Assembly (NCBI GenBank): GCA_023375675.1
Contig: JALQBC010000024.1
Span: 248,001-312,000, forward strand
Direction: 5' to 3'
Source: Cytospora piceicola
Lineage: Eukaryota > Ascomycota > Sordariomycetes > Diaporthales > Cytosporaceae
DNA: 64,000 nucleotides
Every line of letters starts with the position of its first letter. Position 1 is the first letter of the stretch. The notes below the pieces were generated by a model. The model was not told the DNA's origin, ran no database searches, and saw only the letters and a program-made list of their open reading frames with translations. Below are positions 35,430 to 46,371 of the stretch, piece by piece. The translations under genes were made by a program, and so were the position numbers.

Positions 35430-36455
35430 TTTGGAGGATTTGAAGGGGTATGTTGTGGTTGTTCTTGAGAAACGAATGTCGGGGAGGGAGGAGTAGGAAT
35501 GAATTAATTATGTACAATTCGGGAGACTAGCACAACTGGCACGACTGGGTAGAAGCTTTGATGGCCGAGGGAACTGACTGACTGACTGACAACCTGACTC
35601 TTCAAAAAAGCGTCTGCGCCAAACTTCTTATCGACTTTACACAGTATTTATCGTGGGAAATATGGAAGAGCGGGTGAAGTTTAGAAACCCGATGCATGTC
35701 TCCCTTTTTTCTTTCTCCTCCCAGCCAACTTATCCTCTCAGGTCCATGGAAGTATCTGCTACTTGTACATCTGGTTACGACCTACCGGTCTTCGTACTTT
35801 GATCTGATACTCGGACCACCGCTCTACCCTTTCAAAGCGTGTGTCCCATCAGAAATTGTAACGATTGTAACTATCGCAATCCCCGCCGATGACGCGCCAT
35901 TAGTTGGAAGCGGGCACTGGCGGGCCAATTCTAACAGGTCACCGACTCCCGAGAAGTGGGAACCGAAACTCCTGTCTTTTCCCTATTCTGTGTAATTTGG
36001 TACATCGCAATATGTATGCTGTACTTTGTTTCGACTTGAGACTGACATGTGAGCCTGGAAAAGGACGCCTCCTTTTATGCATTCGCCGGATGTCCCCACG
36101 AGCATGCAATGCAACTGCGACGTTCAGGGGCCCATGTAATATGTAAATGGCAGTCAGCATTATCACCCATGTCGAACTGGACATTCCCTCTACAAAATCC
36201 AATTGAAACATAAGAAAACGGCCCTTTCTGCTGTCCGCGAGCCCGAGGCACGCTCAAAGTCTTCTTGTTTCAAGGTATTTTATTCTATGTCCGCCGGTCT
36301 ATACACAGTACCGTTGGTCCGTACACTTATCTGTCTCCCATGACACACTCCCATGTGGTCGTAACGTGGCCGATATGGCTGAAGCAGAATACTAAATTGA
36401 ATCCCCGTCTACAAACTCCCGTAACCCGGAACGCAGCCCAGAACCATGATATATC
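35430..36455. other. Spacer upstream of MET14
   Basis: 1.03 kb between two minus-strand genes. It holds a short CTGA tetranucleotide run near 35575-35590 and otherwise ordinary sequence. No gene or regulatory element recognised. Confidence 0.45.
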
Positions 36456-37492
36456 CTAGGTAGGAGCATAATAGTTGCCAAGAGCCTGTGGAGAGAGTCA
36501 GTGAACATGCTCCTCGAAACAAATGTGTAAGGCGCAGGCGGTAGAACTCACAGCAGCCTGTTTGGGCTCGATGAAGAGCGCCGTGGCATTGGACACCTCC
36601 AGGGGCCTCTCGTCGCCCACGGGCAGCGTCTCGATCCTCCCCTCGACCCAGGCCTTGCGCCCCTCCACCTTGGTGACGTGTCCCCTCAGGACGACAAATT
36701 GGCCGGCCTTGCAGGGCGCCGTGTAGTTGATGTTCAGGTTGGCCGTCATGCCGACGCGGTGCGGCAGCGCGGCGAAGGCGCACCTCGCCAGGCCCTCGTC
36801 CAGCATGGTCGCCAGGAACCCGCCGTGCACGATGCCCGGGTGGCCGCACAGGCCCTCGCCCACGAAGCTGACCTGCACGTACTCCTTCCTGTCGCCGTTG
36901 GTGTTGATGAAGCCCAGGGGCGGGATGGCGATCCGGCCGGGCCCCATCAGCGTGCCGCCCGTGAGGTTGTGCTCGCGCCACGCCGGCGGGATCTTGAGGT
37001 GCGGCCGGTGCTCCACGAAGGCCGGGTCCTGGCGCAGCGACTGCACCAGCGGGTGCGCGTTCATCTGGTCCTCGAGGGCCTGCGACTCCGGGTCCGTGGG
37101 CGTCCACATCCGCAGCGTGTCCTCGTCCGACACGGGCGTCATGTAGCCCGATACGGTCTGGTACGCGGGGGCGGCGGCCATGGCGAAGCCTATGATGGTG
37201 TAGGTGAGGGCGCGGGCGGTGGAAGCGAAGGCGCGGCGGATGAAGGAGGTTTTGGGAGGTGTAGTGGCTTCTGTATCAAGAATTTGTGCGATGGTTAGAT
37301 TAGGGGCCACATCGAGTATGAGAGGGAGGCCGACCCCTTTCAGATCGGAGGAAACGTACCAGGGGCAGTCGCGATAGAGCGTATTATCGATCTCTGGGCA
37401 AGTCTGGTATGCGCGAGGCTGTGGTTGTAGAGAGCTAGAGGTCGCGATATCTGGCGTAAGAAGGGGCCGGACACAGGCCAGGACCGAGACAT
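36456..37492 (-). CDS. Hotdog-fold thioesterase (THEM4/PaaI-like), probably mitochondrial
   Basis: 293 residues from three exons: 37360-37492, 36552-37270, 36456-36485. The last exon is only 30 nt and gives the tail A-L-G-N-Y-Y-A-P-T. Without that splice the frame would run on into unrelated sequence. The N-terminal ~44 residues are Arg/Ser/Leu-rich without acids (R-S-W-P-V-S-G, L-A-Q-R-S-I-I-R-S), a likely mitochondrial presequence. A hydrophobic segment follows at about 65-80 (L-T-Y-T-I-I-G-F-A-M-A-A-A), a possible membrane anchor. The hotdog core includes G-H-P-G-I-V-H-G-G-F near residue 190 and L-N-I-N-Y-T-A-P-C-K-A-G, the strand and helix that form the acyl-CoA pocket. Substrate is unknown, probably an acyl-CoA. 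The stop codon overlaps a near-copy of the window's recurring TCCTAGGTA motif. Confidence 0.82.
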
Positions 37493-38443
37493 GAGGGTGG
37501 TTACGCCTTTATCTATATCAAGTGCCGTCAAAAATGCCAACTAGTTCTCCGGGACCGAGCTTGTGGGGATCCTCTTGTTCCTGTCAGCGTCAAATTGTTG
37601 AAGAGATGGAAATTTTGAAGGAGATGCCGAGGCAGACCGGAGTCCGACTCGGCGTTGGACCATCGGCAGCCACGCCGAGATCGACTTTCACACTGACTGA
37701 CCCTAACCGTTATCTTATTTCTTGGTTTCATTTTCGCCCCTTTCGAGGCAGAATTAAAAGAATCATTAGCGCAGGGACCAATTAAACCGTTGCCGACCCT
37801 AGGGCGGGAGCTACGAAAAAAATATGAGGGCGGTTGACAGCAGAGCCAGCACGTTCTTTGTCTCGTACCTTCGTCCCCTCCATATCCTGATTGCCATGTG
37901 ACAGTGGACAGTGCTATGAATTGACTCCGACTGCGGAAGATATTAATGACCGTCGACTAGTGGAAGCATGAGAACCGTAAACCTCCTTAATGTCTGGCAC
38001 GCTGAATATTCATCACCCGTCACAAGACGAGTGTAGTAGGTATATAAGGTAGGCCACCTTCAGAGCTACCGAGGGCGCATAACAATCTGGACCCTGAGCT
38101 CTTGAAGCAGATCCCAACGGCGGGGTGCATTAAGCCCCTGAAGCATCCTTTGATGCCCGTTGATTCGCCGTTGCTCGCTTCATGTCCTGTTTATTGTCAA
38201 GGCAACCCTACCAAGAGCGGAGCATAAACAGCTCTTGGCCCTGGGCTCTGTAGGGGCTCAGCCTTTCCAGCGGTGAGATTACTGGCTGGTACGGATCCGT
38301 ATATTTGTAGCAGCCGATCCTGTGATATGTCGAGAGTGAGAGTATAAACCCTCTGACCTTCTTCGAGCACATGCCTTAAAAGCACTGAAGCGCCCCAAGA
38401 CCCACACCAAGTAAACACATAGTTACCAACTCAGACAACAAAA
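37493..38443. promoter_or_regulatory. Divergent promoter region, thioesterase / small gene
   Basis: A 951 bp head-to-head spacer. A TATATAAG box lies at 38041-38048 on the plus strand, about 400 bp before the start codon of the small gene, consistent with a long or spliced 5' leader. No other element recognised. Confidence 0.5.
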
Positions 38444-39164
38444 ATGGTGAGTGTAATGAAGTGATTCAGGCGTCACATCGGACGGCTCAAGTTTTGAGTC
38501 TCCAAACAGATTCACGTACCAGACTAACTCACCGCGATATAAACAACAGGCCACAGCGGAGACCTGCGACCTCAGCCCTCCCCACGCCCCCAGGGAAGAG
38601 GCCATCAAGTCCTTCAGGGAGCTCGAGCACGACCTGAAGAGGGAGCTCGTCCACCTCCGCCATGACCACGACAAGCACGAGAAGGAGTACTTCCAGGCAG
38701 TTGTAAGATCTCCACCACCCCAATACATACCCATTCGCCGCGGGCGGCGTGTGTCAGCAGTGTGTCTGGGGTTTGGGCACCGAGGGAGAAGGGAGGCTCA
38801 CAGTCCATACCACAGGCTCACCTGAGCGACCACGACCTGGCCGGCTTCACGCTCGAGAACCTGGAGGAGGTCCGCGTAGGAACAACCGCGTAAGTGAAAG
38901 ATTCCTTAACTTAACTGGTTAAAGTGCATTTTTAATAAGAATGATATCAGTTACGGCTATCACATCTTCGGCCGGCTCAGGATCCCGGCGTTGCCTGAGG
39001 ACGGGCCTTGCTACATCTTCTTCCGCGCCTTTGACACGGGGAAGGACGCCGAGGCTACCTTTCACAGCTTTCATACTGAGGAGGCGGAGGACAAGGAGAA
39101 CGGCGGCTTCAAGTACCGGGCCATCTTTACCAAGGACGACCCACTCGAGTGGTTCAACGAGTAA
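38444..39164 (+). CDS. Unrecognised small protein, 147 residues, ATG-only first exon
   Basis: A four-exon gene: 38444-38446 (just the ATG, then GTGAGT), 38550-38702, 38816-38889, 38951-39164. The three GT-AG introns join one open frame. The frame begins M-A-T-A-E-T-C-D-L-S, becomes a charged helix (F-R-E-L-E-H-D-L-K-R-E-L, then H-D-H-D-K-H-E-K-E-Y-F), and ends in a beta-rich part (Y-G-Y-H-I-F-G-R-L-R-I-P, C-Y-I-F-F-R-A-F-D, F-K-Y-R-A-I-F-T-K-D-D). There is no signal peptide, so a secreted effector is unlikely. No family recognised. The intact frame across three introns is the main support; the ATG-only exon is plausible because CMC4 in this window has the same arrangement. Confidence 0.7.
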
Positions 39165-39770
39165 GCAGGAAGGACGACGTTAATGGGTGTGGGTCAACTA
39201 CTACGTGCATGTACAATCGGTTCTTATAAAAGCGTTGAATACCCTTATGGTTCTCGAATGCGATGCAATCTCAGCTGTCTTGAACCCATCAGGCCTTGAC
39301 TCCATATACTGTGTATCGTAGTAGGTCTTGAAGTCCTCATCGGCAGATATGGCGAGAAGCGAGGCGACGTCTCTGAACTAGTATTCGATCTGGAGATCGT
39401 GATAGTTCATGAGAATAAGGAAGTCCTATGCTTCTAAACAGTGCTCATATGCCGTGGCTGTAAGGCTGGGAGCCTGGGCCACAGCACCTGGGCACTGGCT
39501 GGGGGCTCGACCAAGGGATATGGGCTTGGGTCAAACTGCCGTCAATGGGGAGTGCCCGAGCGTATGGTGTAATGGAAGATTTAATAATGCCTAATCTGAA
39601 TATCATGCGTCGTCTGTTGTCGTCAGTTCGAGCACTCCTCTTTTTTTGCCAGTTTATTCAATATGTTTGGTTGGTTGGTTGCTTTTTAGAAACAAACATA
39701 CTTGAGGTTTTGTGGTTTCTCAAGGTTCTCGGTACTGCTACGTCTAGCCTCCAAAGGTCAGCCTCCACAC
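39165..39770. other. Convergent 3' spacer, no gene seen
   Basis: 606 bp between the stops of the small gene and MAK21. Nothing beyond short frames. Confidence 0.5.
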
Positions 39771-42700
39771 CTAGTAATCAGGTTCCTCCTGATCCAACAT
39801 CGCAGCATAATCATCAGCCGTTGCGAACATTGGCAGCTTCTTGAAGTCCCTCTTCCTCATTCTCTTGTTGCCATCCTTGCCCTTCTTCTCAGCGGGCTCC
39901 TCCTCCTCGCTTTCACTGTTGAGGTCCTTGCCATCGACCCAGCCGTCCTCCTCACCTGGACCATCTTCCTCGTCATCGTCCATATCCACATCCTCACCGG
40001 CCGAGTCCATGTCTTCATCATCGTCATCGTCTGACATGGCCTCAAGCAGTGAGCCCAGGTCAGATTCATCGTCCTCATCCAGGTCCATGTCGGCATCACT
40101 GCCATTCTCGCCCTCGATATCAGGACGAGAGTTGACGAGTGCGTCCCAGATCTCATCCTCGTTCTCATCCTCATCCTCGCCCTCAGCAGACTCCTTCTTT
40201 GCCTTCTTTGTCTTGGCCTCCTGGCCGGGCTTGCCGATCTGGGAGAAGTACGCATGGAAGAACGCATCCTCCGCGGCAACATCCTCCTGTTTCAGGTTCC
40301 AGAACGCCGCAGAGTTGACGGTAGCCTGTTGCTTGGCGCTTTGCTTGCCGGGTACTACAACGTGGGCGGAGCTGCCGGCTGCAAGCACCGGCTGCATGAT
40401 GGAGCCGCCGCGCTTGGTGTCTGCCGCCTTGGGGTTCTTGTACACAAACTTGTCCAAGAAACTCATCAGGGTGTGGTTGGCCAGCTCTGGCTTGGGCAGG
40501 GTCTTTTGGGGCTTCAGAAGGTTTTCCGCGAACACAGTAACCGATGGGTGGAAGTGCTGGAAGTAGGGTATGACTTCCCACAAGCAGCTCTGGTCAGCAT
40601 TGCTGTACTGTGGATCCCGCTTGCGCCCATCGTAAGCTTGCTTCTTTTGCCGCGAGTCTTGCGCAATGTCTGTCTTCTCCTCCGTCTTCTCCTCCGCAGA
40701 GCCTTCGAGGGGTGCATCTCTGTACACCTCCTCTTCGTCACCGTCTTCCTCTGGTTCGTTGAGAAGGGTCTTCAGATCAAGGAACACAGCCTCCAACTGT
40801 GACACAAGGAACAATATTCCGCAGATGAAAGAAGGCTGGTGGAGGTAACAGATCTGTAGCATCCGCTTGACGAATGCCTTGACTCGTCGGACGTCCACGT
40901 CACTCTTCAGTGACCGGTAGAGCAGGTTCAGATAGTCAGCTTGCTTCGAGGAGTGGATCAATCTGGGATCCGGTAGCGACTCGTATAGAGTCCTGTAGAA
41001 CCGGTCAACGGCAATGTGCTTAGACAGGGATAGCTGTTGTACCAGCTTCAGTGCTTGGATACTTGTGTTGAAGTTGGCCGAGTGCGTAATCCTGAAGAGA
41101 GTATCGAGGTGCTTCTCCAACGTCACCTCGTCCGCGCTGGAGAATGGCACAGCACGGTTCACACCGGTGAGGATTGCAGAAACCAACTTCTCCGCAGTCT
41201 CAGTGTCAGGCACAGCGTTGGCTTTAGCGGCCGCCGGGTCCTTCTTTCCATTCAACGGCGTGCCGTTGGCTTGCTTTTCCCATGCCTTGTTCTTGCCCTT
41301 CCTTTCCCAGGGCTTGCTCTTCGTGTCGGAAGGGCTAGACTGGCCCATAGCCCCCGTCTTGAGCAAAGAGACAAACTGGTCGAAGTATATCCTGACGAGC
41401 GTATCCGCAAGCTGCGGCTCCTTCTGGCTGAGGATGGTCTGGTTGAGGGTGATGATGGCGTAGTATTTGGTGCGGATCGTCTGACCCGGTCGGTTCAGGG
41501 CTTCCTGCTCGATAGTGTCGATGACTATACTCTTCATCGCCGGGTGGGTGATGAGGAGCTGCAGGACAAGGTAAGAGGCCCGCGAGGCAATCTTGCGTTC
41601 CCGATCTCCGAGTTTGTTGACGAGCAGCCTCAAAAGGTTGGCCTCTTGCTCTGGTTTCTCTTTCAACAGTCCATACACGAAGTCCAGGGACCTGTGTCGG
41701 GTGTACTCAATCTCATCGCCACACCACAATTCCAGGAGTTGAATGACCTTGAAATAGGTCTCTTTCAGCCAGTCTTCATACGCCCACATCATCAGGTGCG
41801 CTTTCGTGATCCTGCCGGGCAGGGGCTTATCAGATTTCCAAGCTGTCACAGAGTATTTCTGCAGAGTCCCAAGAAGGCCTGGTTGAGCACGGAAGGCCCG
41901 TAAACGCCGATCGCTGGGCAAAACAACACCGTTTCCGAGAAGATCGACCAGGGCACCGAGTGCGGCGACCGCCTGGTCACGACTCTTCTTTCCAGCAAGA
42001 TTTATCAGGTTATCCAGGGCCTTGATGTTGTGCACTGGAGATTCCTGGACCGCCAACGTCAAGGCGGAGACCTTATCGGACATGGTACCGGAAGACATGA
42101 TGGTGGACATGAACTTGCGAGTTGAGGAGGCGGCCACGGTAGAGTTGTATGCAGCTGCATCAGATTCAAGCAACGCCTTCGCGTAATCTTTCAGACTGTT
42201 GATGGTCGAGGAGAAATTACGGGTGTCGTCCGCCGAAGGAAGTGGTAGTTTCTCCTGGCTCAAAGTGTGCCATTCAGGTTGTGGATCGAAGACCTGCAGC
42301 AAGTTAGTGGTCTATACTCCAGACAGGTTTACCCGTACAAGATGGCGCATACTGACCAACTTACCCGCTCCATTGCGTTTTTTGGGTTCTTCAGCGGGCG
42401 GTGTCTCCTCCCTCTCCGACTCGTCTTCCGACTCTTCGGCCTCAACCTCCTCGGCTGGTTCCTCGGCAACATCCTCGGCTTCTTCTGCTCCGTCGTCGCT
42501 ATCTACGACTTCGTCTCGCACCTGTTCAAATCCCAGACCGGCAGCAAATTTGGCCAATTCATTTTGCAGGATCTTGTCCAAACTATCGGAACCCTTGTTT
42601 GGCTTTGTTTGGCCTTCCTCCGCATCAGAGTCTATTCCAGCGACGAGATCCAGATCGTGCTCGTCTCCGCCCAGGGCCTTGATCTCCTCAAGCAGCTCGG

Positions 42701-43079
42701 CTTTCCGCTCTTCCGCTGTCTTCTGAGGCTTCTGGGGCTTCTGGGCCTTGTCGTCTCCATTTGTGGCCTCTTGCGCCTGTCTCTTCTTTGGGGCCGCATC
42801 CTTGGTATCGTTGTCGCTGCGCTTTCTCTTCGTCGGCCGATCGTTGTTCTCCTTGTCGTCCTTGGGCTTCTGGTCCTTGGGCTTCTTCTGGTCCTTGGGT
42901 TTCTGGTCCTTTGGTTTCTGGTCTTTGGGCTTCTGAGCTTTAGGCTTCTGGTCTTTGCTCTTCTGCTCCTTGGGCTTTGGATCGGACAACGCCGTATCGA
43001 TCTTAGCGGTCAGCTTGGTAAGGGCAGCCTCGTCGAAGGAAGGGTTGGTCATCTTCTGAGCCTTGGTCTTCTTCGCCAT
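39771..43079 (-). CDS. MAK21: Ribosome biogenesis factor Mak21/Noc1 (CBF/Mak21 family)
   Basis: A nucleolar HEAT-like protein that works with Noc2 in maturation and export of pre-60S particles. 1,081 residues from exons 42357-43079 and 39771-42293. The donor is GTCAGT at 42356; a nearer GTAAGT at 42364 would break the frame, so I chose the former (junction N-G-A-G-K-L-V-F-D-P). Residues ~30-85 are lysine-rich tandem K-P-K-D-Q repeats, then an acidic D/E tract near 200-240. The CBF/Mak21 domain lies in the middle third, with blocks such as Y-F-K-V-I-Q-L-L-E-L-W and H-P-S-V-T-V-F-A-E-N-L-L. The C-terminus has a long acidic D/E/M tract and a basic R-M-R-K-R-D-F-K-K-L motif. Divergent from AIM10. 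Confidence 0.92.
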
Positions 43080-43595
43080 CTTTCGTATTGGTTGGGTCGT
43101 AGATTCGACACCGATGGCAACGTAAGAAAACTGTTCAGTAGTAAAAGAAAGTCCAAGTTGCTATATGAGCAACGTTGGATACAAAGGATCAGGCGATGGC
43201 AGAAAGGGGAGCTGCTTTGAGAAATCTTTCTTAAACTTTATGCAGGTCGAACTGCGCTGCCTCTGGGTGAAGTTTTGAAGATTGGGAAATTTTAGCCTGC
43301 CGCTCTGAAGCCGCTACATGGAACTTTTTAGTGGAGTCAATGCTACCGGTAGACAGGGGTATGGCAGGCGCTGCAGGGGGGCTAGCTCACTAAATCACTA
43401 AAGTCAACCAAACCCTGGATGGGCATATCCAAACTTCAAGGTGAAATCGCCCTCTACGGATACTGAGAACTGCTTGCTCCCTTACGTTAGAATCGGTCCC
43501 CGACCACACTTTTATAATTCCCTTTCTTTGTTTGGATGGCCTACCTCTAGGTCCTGTTAAAACTGAGCCCACCTGGACGACGATCTGCAGCGAAA
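43080..43595. promoter_or_regulatory. Divergent promoter region MAK21 / AIM10
   Basis: 516 bp head to head between a nucleolar and a mitochondrial translation gene. No recognised element. Confidence 0.45.
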
Positions 43596-45781
43596 ATGAC
43601 ATTCACTACGAGATCATGGGCAGTGCGATCAGGCCGGACTTTGACTCAAAGTAGCATGTTATTGCGACCAAAGCAGTCACTGGCCAATTCCCCCTTGATA
43701 TGGTCACGACTGTTGCATTTTGACGGCAGGTCGCGGCTTTCAAATGAGTGGGCTCCATCTGGTGGTATAGCTGCTGGTGAGCACGAAGGTACAGTACGGG
43801 TACAATTCTTGTAGTCCAAGCAAATACATAGTAACAAAAGTCGCGTAGATGCCCATTCGAAACTGATCCGTGCTGGGTTCGTCCGGCAGGTGAGACTCAA
43901 GTCCCTTTCCCCCTCTGTTGAGGCCAGGCGTGTAGAACTGGGACTCATCATGAATTAGTCGCATTCGGGTATATTCCAACTTCTACCCCTTGGACTGAGA
44001 GTTCACGACAAGGTCACTCGGCTGGTGGACCGCCACATGCGCGGATTGGGTATGTAAAAGGCCTCCCATATATACCGTACCTCATTCAGCCCTCTAAGAG
44101 GGTGTCACTAGGGGCGTCGCGAGTGCAGCTATCCGCAATCTCATCCGAATCACTGTGGGAACAGAGCGGTCGTCTCAACAAGATCGGGTCAGAGGTGAGC
44201 TTCAACACCCTTTCTGCACCGTTATAACAGATCCTAACATATCACGAGCTCTTCCGCTTCACTGACCGGAAAGAAGGCCGCTATCTTCTCGCCCCTACAC
44301 ATGAAGAGGAGATTACAACCTTGGTCGCACGCTCAGTAAAATCCTACAAGAACCTGCCCCTGCGGCTTTACCAAATAAGTAAGACGTATCCCGTCCATAT
44401 ACATAGTCTATGCTGTGCTAATCATTCATCAGCACAAAAATACCGAGATGAACTACGTCCTCGTCACGGCCTCCTGCGAGGCCGAGAGTTCAGCATGAAG
44501 GATCTATACACCTTCGACTATTCGGTCGAAGCGGCATTGAAGACCTATGAGCAAGTGCGCGAGGCATACTCACAGATCTTCATCAAGGAGATGAAGCTGC
44601 CCATATTGGTGGCCCAGGCTAGCTCAGGCGACATGGGCGGCAACCTGAGCCACGAGTACCATATTCCGACCTCTCTCGGCGAGGACCACATCATAAATTG
44701 CAACAGCTGCGGTTATGTCGCCAACGAGGAGCTTGCCGAGAGTCGCCTTCCCGAAGGCAAGGCGGACACGGAGTCGATCAAGCCCAAAGTCTGGCGGGGA
44801 GTTTCCAAGGATCGGAAGACCCTAGTAAACGTCTGGTATGACGCGAACCAGGCCTCCGAGGAGCATATCAACACCCACGCCGTCAAGCAGGTCTTTGCCG
44901 AGCTTGACTCTGGCCTCGAAGACCCCATGCCTTTCTGGGAGGCTGAGATCAAGCGTGCTGCGACGACGGCAGGGCCCCCGATCCGTGTGGTCAATCTGCT
45001 CGACTGCAGACTACCCAAAGACGACTTTGTACGCCGCATCCAGGACAAACTAGTAGAAATTCCAACAGGTATAACCGATGCTTTAGACCAAGAAAGCTCC
45101 GAGGCACTTCTCCAGAACATGTTCCTCCCTGCGGATCTCAACCCCCAAGCAGAAGAAGTCAATTTCCTCCGCATCAAAGACGACGACCCGTGTCCCCGCT
45201 GCGACGAGGGCACCCTGAAGGTGCAGAAGGCCATCGAGCTGGGCCACACGTTCCACCTCGGCACGCGATACTCGGAGCCCCTGAACGCCAGGGTCAGTGT
45301 ACCTTCTCGCCTGCTGCCCGACGCCGGCGAGAAGTCCCCCAACAGCGCCGAGGAGGTGCCCATCCAGATGGGCTGCCACGGCATCGGGATCTCGCGCATC
45401 ATCGGCGCCGTTGCGGACCACCTCGCCGACGAGAGGGGCCTCAACTGGCCGCGGGTCATTGCGCCGTACGACGTGGTGATCGTCTACAACCCCAAAGACA
45501 ATGGCCTCGTGAGGGACGCTGAGACGCTGTACGACTCGCTGGTGGCGGAAAACGACAAGGCCTTGCCGCTGGACCCCATCATAGATGACCGGGGTGACAG
45601 CTCGATGGGCTGGAAACTCAAGGATGCGGATCTGGTGGGGTACCCCGTGATCGTGGTGATTGGTAGGGAGTGGAAGGCCTCGGGACGATTGGAGGTGCAA
45701 TGTAGGAGGCTGGGCTACAAGGAATTGGTGGAGGGTGACAAACTGAAGTCTTGTATCACGGACCTGCTCGGCCAGCTGTGA
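43596..45781 (+). CDS. AIM10: Mitochondrial prolyl-tRNA synthetase (AIM10 type)
   Basis: A class II aminoacyl-tRNA synthetase charging mitochondrial tRNA-Pro. Six exons: 43596-43788, 43849-43889, 43959-44049, 44112-44194, 44249-44378, 44433-45781; all are GT-AG, 628 residues. The fifth intron is 54 bp, a multiple of three without a stop, so the frame stays open through it, but the spliced product matches the family (Y-Q-I-T-Q-K-Y-R-D-E-L-R-P-R). The first ~45 residues are Arg/Ser/Leu-rich, a mitochondrial presequence. Motif 2 is R-P-R-H-G-L-L-R-G-R-E-F with K-D-L-Y-T-F-D after it. A bacterial-like insertion with a C-N-S-C-G Cys pair follows. Motif 3 is V-Q/I-Q-M-G-C-H-G-I-G-I-S-R, then an anticodon-binding domain. 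The bacterial-type architecture supports a mitochondrial origin. Confidence 0.92.
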
Positions 45782-46371
45782 GGTTTGTCAAGGGGGAAAC
45801 AATACGTCGATATTACACACCTTGTAAACAACTGTACTATTCATGTCTGCAATACTTCTGCCTCAACAGGGCCTATTGCATCCGTCAAGCTTGATCTTGT
45901 CCCTGTGTATAGGCTGATGGCTGAGTGACAATGCGAGAGTTCAATTCAATAGTCAAGGATAGTGAAGCCGATATTGAGCAACCGGAAGGGATGGCTACAT
46001 GAGAAGAATGGAGCTGGGACCATGTCGTTATAGGAAGGTAATCAACGGTGACTGATTTCATTTACAAGGAAAACACCTATGCTATTCGACATCTCCCTCT
46101 TGCAGGATCTATGTCAATCGCCCCTTGATGCTCCATACGGTAGAGGCCTAAGACCACGATATCGCTTTCTGACACGTGACAGAATTCTTTAAACCCATTC
46201 TGCATCCTAAGGGTTCATTGATGCTTGTTCGTGCTATCGAGAGGTATCATAAGTCTACTTTTGGTGCCCCATCCGGTGGCCGTATTTTAGACAACAGAAT
46301 CGTGTACATGGCCTATGGGGACAGGCCCTCGAAGGTCGGCTGGTTTTGCCTCTCACGTCCACCCAGTACCC
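45782..46371. other. Convergent 3' spacer, no gene seen
   Basis: 590 bp between the stops of AIM10 and NUP84. Ordinary sequence. Confidence 0.5.

Noticed and set aside
39841..40566. Ser-rich plus-strand frame opposite MAK21
   Set aside because: The serine runs are the complement of MAK21's acidic D/E codons.
42357..42365. GTAAG donor at 42364 as the MAK21 splice site
   Set aside because: It leaves one extra base and breaks the frame with the next exon; the GTCAGT donor 8 bases further keeps it.
42267..43220. 317-codon plus-strand frame with many Leu/Val residues
   Set aside because: Looks like a membrane protein, but it is the reverse complement of MAK21's Lys/Gln repeats and acidic tract; no start context or introns.
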